Part shown: in pieces, positions 33,281 through 45,627 of the stretch
Layout: each line of letters opens with the position of its first letter
Position numbering within the stretch: the first letter of the stretch is position 1
Assembly (NCBI RefSeq): GCF_032362555.1
Contig: NC_083515.1
Location: 3,817,001-3,881,000, forward strand
Direction of reading: 5' to 3'
Length of the DNA: 64,000 bases
From: Amyelois transitella
Taxonomy: Eukaryota > Arthropoda > Insecta > Lepidoptera > Pyralidae
Notes under the pieces: model-generated
The model's input: the letters and a program-made list of their open reading frames with translations, nothing else
Databases searched by the model: none
Told to the model about the DNA's origin: nothing
Translations under genes and position numbers: made by a program

Positions 33281-36200
33281 CTGAAAAATAATAATAATAA
33301 AAAAAATTCTATCATTAACCCAAATAGCTGAACGTGGCCTATCAGTCTTTTCAAGACTGTTGGCTATGTGATGTGATAAAAAAACCTTATCAGCAAAGAT
33401 CAATTAAATTATGACCATAGAAATAACAAAGATTTTACTGATTGACTTGAACCCAAAGTTTGATACACTCGGAAGACTCCTAGCATGGTAAGTATACGAG
33501 ACAGACAAAAGTATACTGTCATGATATTGTGCTTACTCAGTCTGAGTCTCAATATTAATGAGATTTGAACTCAAAGTATGATGTTCCTCAATCATGATAA
33601 GATAAGTATACTGACATGATATCGTGTTTCCTCTCCTGCGGCTCCTGCTTGTCGCAGTCGTCGCGCTCGGCCGCCGGCGAGCACTCGCTGGCCTCGTCGT
33701 GTGTGCGCCGGTGCGCCACCAGGTGGCCTGGCGGACAACAAACACTATACTCACAATACTCATACACTTATATTATGGCAGCTTTGGCAAAAACGTTTAA
33801 GAGGTATGTTAGAGTCTTTATGTATCTTACCTAGGATTCCCATAATTATACACAGTATGAAAATGCTGTTTGTATGTTGGAAACTATGTGTCACCAGGCT
33901 TTCTATATATTTTGATGATGCATGTCGCTGTAAACTATTGACATAATAGCAAGTACAGATTTAAATATTATGATGAGATTTTTATTGTAATTGGTAATCA
34001 ATATGCTTAAAAATGGTGGGATAGATTTTGTATGCAATTTGGAACAGTTGACCTTCAGGAATAATCTGACTGACGAGTTTAGAGCTAGATTTGCCTATTG
34101 TTGCCTGACAACATCTGTAATAGAATTGAGATTCTTAGATAGTGACAGGACGTTAGCCAATTACCGAAAAGAAGAATTACAAGAATACTAAAAGCCAGAA
34201 GGAGCAACACTTGTTCGTCTTTTACAGGCTATTGTAAGAAGAGAAGCAGCTGGCAACCACAAGACTTATCATTTTCATCAGCAGTAGCACATAAAATACT
34301 GACCTTTACAAAGGAATTCCTTCGAACAGACATCACATCGAAATGGTGTGGGGGTAGCGCCGCTGTTGGTCTTGTTGTGCGACCGCTGATGGAACAGAAG
34401 GTTGCCTTTCAACGGGAAAGACTTGCCGCATTCACCGCAGCTGAACGGACGCTCGCCGCAACTGTGTGATCTGTAATTTGAATGAAGTACTCATGAGCTA
34501 TGCCCATATACAACTGAAGGTACAAAAAAGAAATAGTAGTGAAAGGAGTGTGCCAATGGTTATTTCTGATAAATTTTTGGCCACTGACACACAAGTAGAC
34601 AATTTGGTCATCTAGATAAATAGGTAAGAGAAAACAAACAAATATTAATAAAAAAATTAGCACAATGAATTAGCACATAAATAAATTAAACAAACCTCAT
34701 ATGCGTTCCAAGATGTTCTTTCCTAGTAAATGGCTTGGAACAGATTTTGCACGTATGTGGCGTGTCGCCCGTATGCTGCTTCATATGGTTCGTGAGGTGT
34801 TCTTTCCGTGTAAACCGCTTCTGGCAGAATTCACACCGATGGGGCGACTCGCCCGTGTGGATTCTTGTTGAAAAAAAGTAAAGTTAGGTTGTTTAAGAAA
34901 TTACATAAAGTATATGAAAATACTTAAACTGTTAAAATAAATCGGTGTAAGAAGTTTTTTAAAAATAAAACTCTTATTAAAATTAATTGAAAAAAAAAGA
35001 AAGAAATGGTGTAGCTTAAAAATATGCAAATTATATATGAAAGCGAGAAAGTTTTCACATAGTTAGATTGTAACAAGAATAGAAACATAATGGTACTCTA
35101 CTATTTTATTTTATTTAAACTTAGTTGCTTAAAATGGATGACTGGCTTATTGAAACATATTGCTTGGGATATTCACCTGACATGATTGGTCAAATGCTCC
35201 TTCCTTGAGAAGGTCTTGGTGCAGAAAGGACACTTATGCGGCGTCTCCCCCGTGTGGAGATGCACGTGGTTGGTGAGGTGCTCCTTGCGCGAGAACGATT
35301 TCGTGCAGAACGTGCACTTGAACGGAGTCTCGCCGGTGTGTTGTCTGCAATACATTCCGATGTGTTATTACGTTTACAGTTCTACCACTTCAACATGTCG
35401 CCTCGGCAATATTTGAAGCCGAATCAAACCGAATAAAAACTCAATACAAAAAGACCTTATTACAAGTACATTAAAATTAAAACCCAAAAACAAAATGACT
35501 ACTCCCTGCTATCACCCTTATAATAGTTGTAAAATCCGCAAACAGTTCAGTTCGCGGGTTCATCATACCTGACATTATGGATGAGGTGTTCCTTCCTTGT
35601 GAAGCTCTTGTTGCAGTATCAGCAGGAGTGGGGGGCATGTCTTCCGTGTGTTGTCTGATGTTTTTACTAAAGAGATTCAGTCTACCTGACCTTATTGACA
35701 AGACGCTCCTTCCTCGTGAAGCTCTTGTTGCAGTACGAGCAGGAGTGGGGCATGTCTCCTGTGTACTGTATGATTTTTAAGGCGTTCAAACCAAGAAGAT
35801 TCTGTCTCATACCTGACATGATTGACAAGGTGCTCCTTCCTCGTGAAGCTCTTGTTGCAGTACGAGCAGGAGTGGGGCATGTCTCCGGTGTGCTGCCGGA
35901 TGTGGTTGGTGAGGTGCTCCTTCCGGGAGAACGCTCGAGGGCAATACGTGCACTTGTGTGGAGTTTCCCCCGTGTGCTGCCTGCGCAACAGAGTACATTC
36001 CGATTTGTTGTGTAAATATCTTTTAGACTATGTAACTAAGACTGACGTGTTATTCAGACCTCATCTAGTGATAACTGTAAATATTAGCGATATCATCTAC
36101 ATTGCAAAAAAAATCACAAATTGCTTTGCATAAAATAAGTTTCATCCTTGACAAGGTCTGAATGATGTGTCCTATTATATTTTTTATCACTAAGTTTCTG

Positions 36201-39200
36201 ACTTGGGGCCCGCAAGCTCGAAAAGCTCAAATCGGAATGCACAATGCTGTGCTACTGCTCTCAAAGGGAAACTTCACACAAATGCCGTCTGGGACCAGTA
36301 TGCAACTACTCCATTAAGAAAAATATAACTCTTACCTTGGGTTTGAATTGGGTTACATGCGTATTCATGCATACTACTTGATGACATGCCTTATGGGATC
36401 TAGGATTAATCTACTAGACGGTCAGTGTTTTAGGAACCGTAGCATTTAGCAGTTTGTAGCACAGCATTGTTTATTTCTACTTTATCTGAGTTTGATGTAT
36501 GAAGAAAAAGATATTTTTAAAATTAAAAATAACTCGCATGATACTTTCAGTAGGTCAATAATATTATTCCATTAGAATAAAGTTGGAAACTTGATTTGCA
36601 TTATTAGCTTGGCCAAAAGGTAACAATAAAAGTTGGCTTTTAAAATTTGGTGAACATGTTTAAATAATACACATTTTGGTTGTTAAGTGCTATACAAAAT
36701 TTGAGAATTTGTTTAAAAATAAAAAACAGTATACATTAAAGTTCTTTTCTAAATGTTTAAATTTTACTGGCCGTTCTGTAGATAAATCAAAATTCTACGA
36801 GAAAGTACCACCCCAAACCGGCAAAAGTTAAACTTTCTCACCTGACATGATTGGTTAGATGTTCTTTCCTCGTGAAAGATTTCGAACAGAATGTACACCG
36901 ATGGGGTGATTCTCCGGTGTGCTGGCGGACGTGGTTAGTGAGGTGTTCCTTGCGGGTGAACGACTTGGTACAGAACGAGCACTTGTGTGGAGACTCGCCC
37001 GTGTGTTGTCTCACGTGGTTTACTGTCAACAGAACATTAAAGTTAAGTTACATAGAATATGGACACAGAGGAAGAAAACTAATAAATATCTTCGTCCTCC
37101 TGAAGTTAGTCCCGAATACAAATTGTTTACTCAAAAAGCCGGGATGGTTGCCTCACACGGTTCTCTAGAAATTCGCGTCGCATAAACGACTTGGAGCAAA
37201 AGTTGCATCGGTGCGGGGATTTAAACGAGAATATTGTAAACACAAAAAACAATATATTACCGAGATGGTCTTTCCTAGTGAATGCCTTGGGACAGTATCC
37301 GCACTGGAAGGGTGTCTCTCCCGTGTGTTGTCTGACATGATTCACGAGATGTTCGCGGCGCGTGAACGACTTGGAGCAGAAGTTGCATCGGTGCGGGGAT
37401 TCCCCCGTGTGTTGTCTCACATGATTCAATAAGTGCTCCTTGCGCGTGAATGTTTTGGAACAGAAATCGCAGCGGTGTGGCGTCTCGCCTGAAATACAAA
37501 TTTATTGGTTAGTTATACAGTTAAGTATAGTTCGTATAGAGGAAACATACGCACGTAGTATGGAATTTCAATTAAACTTTGTCTCTGTATACCCAAAATA
37601 CAGACCAGTACGTCAACGATTAAAAGATCGTCGCGTAAAGATGTATGTGAAGGAATCAATAAATAATGGTAGACTGAAACAGATATGTTTTTGCGTATTA
37701 TCCATGCGTTAGTTAGCAACACAACACAAAATTTGTAAGATAAGAAAAAAATAAAATAAACAGGAAATCCAAGCCTGCCACCAGCAGTACATTGCGAGGT
37801 ACAGTGGGCAAAACAAATACTCTTTCACACAATCAATGGGCTTAAATGAAAGCTATACTAACCCGTGTGCCACATAATGTGATTGGTGAAGTGTTCCTTT
37901 CTCGTGAACGACTTGCCGCAAAGATCGCATCGGAATGGAGTATCGTTTGTGTGTGACCTCATATGGTTCACTAAATGCTCCTTCCTAGTATACTTCCTGC
38001 CGCAAATTTGACATTGGTGCGGCGTTTCACCTATGCGTGGGCAGAAAATAAAACGTTAACATTCAATGATGCAACTATGCTTTTTGATACTAATCAATAT
38101 ATTGAGATTTCAGGTGTTAGTAACTTTAGTGTGAGGGCCCACGTTTTAGTCAATGGTATGTTAGAGGCTCTATATAGAGATTTTGATAGTTGAATCATTC
38201 AATCTTTCTACTTTCTGCACCACTTCTTTGACGTATTTTTGGTGCAGGCTTGGTTTATCCTATTTTTATTCTACTAATCTTGTCGATGTAATTACCAACT
38301 ATAAACCTATAACAATATAATTCTGTTGTATAACAGTATATTTTACAATAAGAATTTACCTTTATTTAAACATGCTCTATTACTAATTGTACAAGGGAAG
38401 ATTATTACATAATAATACTACTCATAAATAGATTTTATTTTTACTATATTGCAAGACTAAAGTAAGTAAAACGATGTGCATTGTTGCATATGGGGATGTT
38501 AATTAAAATAAAAGTGAATTATTTGAACAATCAATAAATCATTGTCTATGAGTTTGTTTCTATTTAATTGAATACTATATAAATACAAAAAGAAAAATTA
38601 AATACTGCGCCGATGATTTTCGATCCCTATTGTACTGCACTTTTAAAAGAACAGATATATTGTTGTACATATATAGAAAAAAAAATCGAAATTTTGGAAG
38701 CAGGACATACTACAGGTGATGTACATAATATTCTCAATGCCGGAACGTGGTCATTAGCGCATCTCGGGCTCCTCTGCAGAGGTGAGGACAACACCGAGAC
38801 AACGTCGGAAGGGCGAGATGGTGGTGTACTGTACATATGATTCCCAAGGCATTGGTTTATGCTGAAAGACCGACAGCCCACTTCATGATGGATTGTGATG
38901 TTTTCATATGCAAGACTCCACTTGCGTCCAGTCTTTATCAAGATCAGAATTAAGATCTTTCATGCAAGCAGCTGAGGAAGAAATCAGGAATGTGCTATGA
39001 TGAAAAACCTTTAACAATACACAATATGTAACAGAAACCCAGCCCAAAAACCGTGACATAATAAAATCGGATATTCTCTATATTTAGCAAATTCAAAGAA
39101 AATGATAACACATTCTTGGCAGTGGCCTATTGAGCAACAAGCCATGACAATACTTTTAACAATGGTATTTTTTTACCTTTATACGCTGGCGTGCAAGTGA

Positions 39201-42200
39201 TATTGAATCTGATAAGGAATATTCACTGATAACTTATAACTGATAAGGAAACTTACATCAGATGAGATGCAAATGTTGAAGTAACGACGATAACAAAACG
39301 GACATGGTTTACGTTACATATTGAATACCTTCTTTGAACGAAAATTAGTACCTAGTATACTTTTTAATAAAGCAAAGGGCACCATACCTGTATGCCACAT
39401 GACATGGTTCATGAAGTGCTCCTTCCTAGTGAAGCTCTTCTTGCAGATCTCGCAGCGGTGCGGCGTTTCGCCCGTGTGTTTGCGGACATGGTTCACCATA
39501 TGCTCTTTGCGCGTGAAAGTCTTCGCGCAGAATTCACATCTGTGGTAATAAAACTTTGTTACGGCACTTTCAACTAAAAAGCTCACATATTTGTAAGTAA
39601 AGTTTTGTATTGTTCATACAAAAGAGCACATCACAATATATTAATTCCTTCTAAAATAATTCTAAACTTGACTTACTGTCGAAAAAAAATACATAGCAAG
39701 ACATGTATATTCTAGAGTCTATGTCTATACTTTTGGGACAGTACAGGTTTTAAAAAATCTATTCATATACAATGTTACATACATACATACATACATATGG
39801 TCACGTCTATATCCCTTGCGGGGTAGACAGAGCCAACAGTCTTGAAAAGACTGAATGGCCACGTTTAGCTATTTGGCTTAACGCTAGAATTGAGATTCAA
39901 CTAGTGACAGGTTGCTAGCCCATCGCCTAAAAAAGAATCCCAAGTTTGTAAGCCTATCCCTTAGTCGCCTTTTACGACATCCATGGGAAAGAGATGGAGT
40001 GGTCCTATTCTTTTTTGTATTGGTGCCGGGAGCCACACGGCACAATGTTGTAAGCAAAAAAAATGGAAATGGAAGATGAACTTATTTATTTATCACCGTT
40101 TCAATCTTACCTATAAGGCGTCTCTCCAGTGTGGCTGCGTACATGATTATCAAGGTGCTCCTTACGCGAAAAGGTTTTATGGCAAGTTGTGCAAGCGTAA
40201 GGTTTGTCTTGAGTCAATCTCTTTGCGTTGCGTTCGGCCGGGTCACCTGCTGTAATAATGAATAGTATTGAAAATATTTAGTATATGACATAAGATATAA
40301 TTTCATGTGATAACTATACATATATACTGTATATTTCATTTTAGACTTAAATACTACTGAACCACTTATGTTGTCCATAAAACGTCAGATATCTATCTAT
40401 ATATTATAAAAAAAAAAACAAATTTCTTGGCCATAAAACCAAAAGTACGATGTTGAGTTTTGCAGAGGCAGCTTACAAGAACATCAATAGTGCATCATGT
40501 CAATCATACGTAACCCTTAGATTTAGTGGTTGTACTCGTATAACTGGAGTGTTATTCCATAAGGCTTGTTTGATTGTAATTATAATAAGAACACTTACCA
40601 AGGTGGCATTTTCCGTGCCTGGACAATTCAACAGGGTTGGCGAAAGCGGAGCCGCAAACTTGGCACGTGAATGGCTTGCTCTCGCCGTGGTATCGTCTAT
40701 ACGGACATTGCAAAATTATATATTAACACATTACTGCTGAATAGATAACTGATTTGATATACAATTAGTTAAAAAGTTGTCTATCCTGTGAGCTTTTAAT
40801 TACATGCAATAGAACCAAAACAAATGCCGAGAATTCTGGCACTTGTAATTTACCAATCGGTTAAAATTACATACATATTATATTATGACGTATATATATA
40901 TATATAGGTATATACGTCAAGTAGATATTATGGAAAATGGAAAGGCATTGTTACCTATGCCTTTGGGAAAGAGTCGTAATTTTATATATCTTATATCTAT
41001 AAAATATAATGAGTATTACCTGTGAACAATGAGTTGGTATCTAAACGGGAAGGTCTTTCCGCAGATATCGCACGAGTGCTGCCCCGGCGAGGACTCTGAC
41101 TCCGACATGGCTGCACTTGTACCCGCTTCTACTTCCACTTCGCTGATGACCTATAAAAACAATAATTATGTCATGAAGTTTGAAAGACTAATTTTATAGT
41201 GCGAATTCAGATCGCCGTCGTTTCTCTGCAATAACGTGAACTTTAATATAAGCAGACTGCAGACAAATTCAGGATAAACTCTAGGATGACGTGTTCCTTT
41301 TAGTAGTTTATTAAAAGCAAGCCTATGAAGAAACATAGTTTTTATCAGTCCAATAGACTGAATGTTCAAGGCTTCAACTGGTGGTTGGAATTATCTTACA
41401 TATTCAAAGGTTATGATTGTAATTAGACTACCACACTAAGAAAATAATCTGAAAACATTGTTACACATATTATGCATGTTACATTTGAGTGATACAACGT
41501 CTTTTCGCATCGAAAATAATAATATTAGGGTTTCTACTTACTTTAGCTTGCTGCTGTCCCTCCGTGTTTAGCTTCCCAAACACCTCATGGTACGCCAGCA
41601 GTTGTGAAAGATCTTCAACATTCACTTTGTACATCGCGTGGAGATCGTGATCTGCTGCTCCAGCAGATATCTTCACCACTGCACCTTCCATACCCATAGC
41701 TCCAACGCTCTGTAAGAGATTAAATTAAACAACTGTTTATGTAAACCATGTAAGGTATAAGAAAAATAGATATACATATATATATATATATATATGTTGA
41801 TGTTACCTTTAGATCGATTCCCTTGATATCCTTTATTTCCGTCGGTATCGCGAACTGTGCCGTTTCAATTTTACCGGTATTCTTCTCATCTTTGACTATC
41901 AGCGGGTCTGCTGCACTCGCTTCTATAGACGTGGTTCCGTCGGGATTGTGAGTAACTAGGATGTTTGCAGGTTCACCTGTGGCTTGCTCAATTCTGACGA
42001 CGCTATCTATTACCTGTATAATAATATTCAATGTTAACACAAGAAATACTAAAGACGCCGTGTAAGTAAAGCAAAATGTGACAATTTAAAGTTAATCCCA
42101 ACTAATATGAATTTAATATACTATAATAACTATTTAATTAAACTTATAGTAGGTACCTAAGTAGTATTTATTATAGTTAGACGTAGAATTACGTTGTATT

Positions 42201-45200
42201 CTTTTGTTGTGTAATAATAAATTAAACCCCAACTTTCTTATCCCGGTAAATAGTTCCCGAAGCTGCGGGTAAAAGGTCGTTAAAGATAAAGGAAGGAAAT
42301 ATAAAATATATATATATATGGTATATTTATTCTTAGTTTATATTTAAGTTTGTCCTAGTTCAGTAAGTTTTAAATATTAAATGTCTATTGTTATTCCAAT
42401 ACTTTGTACATTAGTTTCCTAAAAGACATTTGTGATAAAGCTATCCTTGAAAAAATTTTAACACATGGTTTCTTGTATTTAAGCATTAGGTTCGAGATTT
42501 TCAATTGGTCTGCATCTTTCATTTCATCATCTCTTGTTAACAGAAATTAATTTTTAACACCACATATCCTGTGACAAGTATATACAATAAGCTGTACAAT
42601 AAACAGAACTACCTCAGATGTTTGCCACTGCTGTTTACACACCTGCTGTCCAACAATTTGCTGTAATTGGTGAACAGTAAGTGTCTGGTGGTCCGTGGGC
42701 ATTTTGATGGCTTCGTGAAGCTCCTCCTTGTCCACCAACTTCCCACCTCCGGGCTCCACCACCGTGACAATGCCATCTTCGCTGACTGTCAGTTGTATCT
42801 ATAGAATTAAAAAATATTAAACTGGTATATTATTGACACTGAGTCATTCATAATATATCACTTATTTTCCCTTATGGGGTAGACAAAGTTAATAGTCTGT
42901 CTATTGTGTACCAAAGCCAAGAATAAGTATATATGGGGCCTTTGTAAGTCTTGTGTTTACTGGTTCTGTTCACCTCGACGGGCATAAAAGACATGATAAT
43001 ATGTGTGTGGACGGTTATCTCGTACCATTAAAAATAATTTAGATTTACGGTATAACACGAGAATGAAGTCGCGATGTAAAGCTATGTAAACAAAATATAA
43101 TAAAATACAAAAAGATTTGATATCTATGGGAGAGTTCGTTTTTTAGTTACATTGAACTCTCTTATCAAGTAATAGGATAGCAGATAACACTTATAAGTCA
43201 TATTTAGTAAGATGTCATAATGCTTATTATTGTTTGGCATATACGTAATTTATTATTTTGGATAACTTTAAAACTGTTGCGACAAAACTGCGTCTACATA
43301 CATTCGGTGTTTAAGATATTGGTAGACGGTTACTGATTTTATTGCTGCGAAATTATAAGTACAACGCCAGTGTTATTCACAAAACATGTGTTAAAACGTC
43401 AGCATACATTACGTCATTAAGAGCAAACAGAAAAGTACTTTAACATATACCTACATTGCATTTGGCTCTAAAACTGACCTACTGTTTTATCTACGGTTTA
43501 AAATGTATGCAACAGGTAATGAATGTGTTTTCGTATGTTTAAATGAGGACTGCCTTATGAGTCAAATTAACAGACTGCAAGTGTGTTGCTCTTACTCTTA
43601 ACTATGCCAATTAGTGCTTCAATATTGAGATTTGCAAGCCCCAAGTATCTACAAAATTAATGAATAGCTACATGTGTCTCATAATGTTAACTCAGGTCTC
43701 TAGAGATCATCCAATTACTGGTGTATTTTTTAGTATTGTAAAGCATATCTGAAACTTTATCTGACAACATTAGGAATTAAAAAAATGCAATTTCTGATGA
43801 ACTTACCTCACTAACCTGCTGAGCGATGAAATAAAAAGCAGCGTGAAGTACAGGAACATTATGTTACAAGGTGCAATATTATACATAATTGAAATGCAAA
43901 ATAATGTAGCATGTAAAAATCATAAACTAATGGAAACAAACCTGTTGATTTGTGTGCTCCTGACGTGTTCCGCTCATCAGTTGCTGCTGCATCAAATGCT
44001 GTTGTGAATGATGCCCCTGTACATAATGAGAAATCCCATTTTAGAGCCCAAAATTTAATTGTGCAATGACCCAAAAGCCAATAAGACATTACATATAATA
44101 GGAACATCAATCACAATAAATATTGTAATTTTTTTGTTTTATAACAAAATTAAACTTATTTTGAACATACATTGCATCAATGACATTTAAAGGTCAGGTA
44201 CATGCACTAGATAAATGTACTGGAAAATTTGTAATGAACATGCGTATAGCATTTCTTGATAATCATTCTTCAAGGAAAAAGATAAACATAGTGAAGCATC
44301 TGATTATGCAGACATCCACTGTTAGTTTAATTCAAGGAACAGTCATGCTCACAACATATACAAACCTCAGTTAATGAAACTATAATCTATTTTGTAAAAA
44401 GTAGCGACATACAGCATTCCCGCTTATAAAGGGTGGGTTACCACATTATTTACCATATCAATGTTATGGTGCTGTACAAACTCGACCCGACTATTGGGTA
44501 CTTGCTGATGAGTAGCCGTGACCTGGGTTCCACCTGAAGCTTGCTGGGCAGCCAGTTCTTGCTGATTGTGGGCGACCAAAGCTTCTGTAAATATCCAATA
44601 TTACATTTAATAATTTATATTATACCTTTATTTCTCAAGGGGTAGATGGAGCTAATAATGGTAGAATATTTGAGGATGACTATTTTGAATTTGAAATAAG
44701 TCTTGTTATAATTAAAAATAATTAATATCTTGAGCTAGCCAGGAAAACAACCTTGTGGCTCAAAGACAAGTGGATATCACTAACTTTTTATAATCACCTG
44801 TGTGGGTTGCTGGAAAATACACTATTTTCTTTTTTCACTTATTTGTGATAACATATAATTTAGAAATTATGAAAAAGTAAAAATTTACCATGAGTTTGGC
44901 CAGATTGAGCAGCAATAATTTGAGACACAGGTATTTGTTGTGTACCAGCTGCTGATACAGTAACCTGTGGCTGCCCGGAGTGATGGCCAAGTATGATGTT
45001 TGGATCCCCATTGAGAATACTAGCATGGGCCGTACCCAGATCCTAAAAAACAAAATTCAATTAATTTCAGAATATTTAAGTATACTAAGGTCTTCAACCA
45101 ATTAGTAGGAAAGAAAATAACAGTCTTATTTACCATCTAAATCACATTTGCATAATTTTTATAAAGTAAAGGTATGTTATTTATAGTATCTTTACATACT

Positions 45201-45627
45201 GAAACACCTTTCTAAGTGTAGATACATGGAAGTAATAATAAAAATACAAATTTACCTGGACAGGTTTTCCATTTTCAATTCTTGTTCCTGTAGGAAGTCC
45301 ATACACAGAAACTTGAGGTATGGGCCCAGGGAACAGATTTGTAAATACCCAGTATTTAGCGACGCTAGACAAAGCAACATTGACAGCGGCCGAATTCACG
45401 GAATTTACACGCAGGTCCGTCGCTGAAGTAGTGGCTGGCAGATTATTGGCTTGTTGTTGCTGTGTATTTTGAATTCTCTGGTTCTGAGACTGCAAATATA
45501 CAATATGGACATATATACGCTATATAATTGAGTTTTAGCAAAAAATAAATAAAAGTATTTTACAAACCTCCGAACTTCCAGGAGGTTGGCCACCACCCGC
45601 ATTGATACTATGGTGTTCAGGATTCAT
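32890..45627 (-). CDS. crol: crooked legs (crol) zinc-finger transcription factor, ~23 exons
   Basis: All exons join in phase to about 1079 aa. The segment [20 protein letters not shown] (exon 41542-41709) and the long run of FTRKEHL-type fingers, including an H...MWHTG finger, match Drosophila Crol. The order is: Gln-rich N-terminal region, SAY/MYKVN segment, fingers 1-2, a finger missing relative to fly, fingers 3-20, then a short C-terminus ending in VNY. Fly crol is an ecdysone-responsive nuclear factor needed for leg and head morphogenesis; the same role here is inferred. The finger exons mostly hold two fingers each, and four of them are exactly 168 nt. Exon coordinates are given in the three sub-entries below. 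Small uncertainties: the microexon, two possible donors of one exon, a NAGNAG acceptor and the donor of the exon at 33616. Confidence 0.92.
33306..33370 (+). mobile_element. SINE fragment in crol intron
   Basis: The short piece 'ctatcattaacccaaatagctgaacgtggcctatcagtcttttcaagactgttggct' region (33308-33367) corresponds to the middle of the CATA-tailed SINE. Confidence 0.7.
33616..41150 (-). CDS. crol: crol zinc-finger array exons (20 C2H2 fingers)
   Basis: Exons in transcript order: 41020-41150, 40599-40696, 40111-40246, 39388-39539, 37863-38030, 37261-37488, 36842-37022, 35813-35980, 35177-35344, 34696-34863, 34304-34470, 33616-33727. Finger 1 ([21 protein letters not shown]) is split between the first two. 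After finger 2 the fly protein has another finger whose C-terminal remnant here reads ERNAKRLTQ without its Cys pair. Fingers 3-18 are of the RKEHL type linked by HTGE(T/S)PHRC; fingers 19 and 20 (CGEC...[14 protein letters not shown]...[10 protein letters not shown]) match the diverged last fingers of Crol. The fly FVERGNLKRHMK finger is not found. The last exon ends at AT|GTCAGT (33616), the only donor I see giving the phase required by the next exon. Confidence 0.88.
35569..35654 (-). pseudogene. Decayed duplicate of a crol finger exon (copy A)
   Basis: This is an 86-nt copy of the second finger of exon 35813-35980, still flanked by an acceptor-like ACATCAG and a donor GTATGATG. It has two extra C residues in the MPH codons and a TGA where the finger has TCG, so the finger frame is broken. 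It lies in the intron between the exons at 35813-35980 and 35177-35344. Confidence 0.8.
35686..35765 (-). pseudogene. Decayed duplicate of a crol finger exon (copy B)
   Basis: This copy is nearly identical to the second finger of exon 35813-35980 (C...[13 protein letters not shown]...), but the first zinc-binding His is Arg (CGT) and the second is Lys (AAG). The only acceptor, CATACAG, removes the CAG codon and would shift the frame. The gap to the functional exon is only 47 nt, too short for an ordinary insect intron. Confidence 0.8.
37143..37222 (-). pseudogene. Dead crol finger in the intron after exon 37261-37488
   Basis: It encodes [20 protein letters not shown], clearly copied from finger 9 in the neighbouring exon ([20 protein letters not shown]), with both zinc-binding His lost (Phe and Arg) and a stop shortly after. 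There is no acceptor directly before it. The frame is open from the upstream exon into it, so intron retention would add it before a stop. Confidence 0.8.
39779..40044 (-). mobile_element. Full-length SINE, CATA/TATG-tailed family
   Basis: On the plus strand it starts with the tail CATACATACATACATATGG and ends GGTGCCGGGAGCCACACGGC. It is the cleanest copy in the window and can serve as local reference for the family. It lies in a crol intron (40111 to 39539). The family resembles SINEs widespread in Lepidoptera; I cannot give its catalogue name with certainty. Confidence 0.9.
40246..40251 (-). promoter_or_regulatory. NAGNAG tandem acceptor of a crol exon
   Basis: The minus strand reads TTACAGCAG|GTGACC. 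Using the first AG (exon from 40249) would add one codon (G to AG in the protein) relative to using the second AG (exon from 40246). Both keep the frame. Confidence 0.6.
41542..45627 (-). CDS. crol: crol N-terminal exons (before the fingers)
   Basis: Exons in transcript order: 45568-45627 (ATG at 45627, [12 protein letters not shown]...), 45256-45489, 44889-45042, 44454-44584, 43942-44016, 43807-43815 (9-nt candidate), 42643-42798, 41807-42013, 41542-41709. Exon 2 encodes [20 protein letters not shown], a striking non-finger block; exons 3-5 are rich in Gln, His and Ala and look like an activation or cofactor region. Exons from 42798 down are acidic, with [13 protein letters not shown] and the [20 protein letters not shown] block shared with fly Crol. 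Exon 42643-42798 could instead run on to 42613, in the same phase, adding ten codons ([10 protein letters not shown]). Confidence 0.85.
43807..43815 (-). CDS. crol: Candidate 9-nt microexon of crol (VSE)
   Basis: The minus strand reads a pyrimidine-rich tract, TCGCTCAGCAG, then GTTAGTGAG, then a perfect donor GTAAGT. The nine bases are in phase 0 and fall between two phase-0 exon junctions, adding Val-Ser-Glu. No other exon explains this tract-acceptor-donor arrangement. Confidence 0.55.

Noticed and set aside
33480-33620. Possible extra crol exon next to a duplicated 'gtatactg.catgatat.gtg' motif
   Set aside because: The motif appears twice (about 33500-33527 and 33606-33630), but the upstream copy has no acceptor and no open finger sequence.
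35186-37432. Plus-strand open frames across the crol finger exons
   Set aside because: They are antisense shadows of the zinc-finger coding sequence.
39779-40044. Short tandem repeats (CATA)n as a possible CRISPR-like array
   Set aside because: Simple 4-bp units forming the tail of a SINE; there are no spacers and this is a eukaryotic genome.
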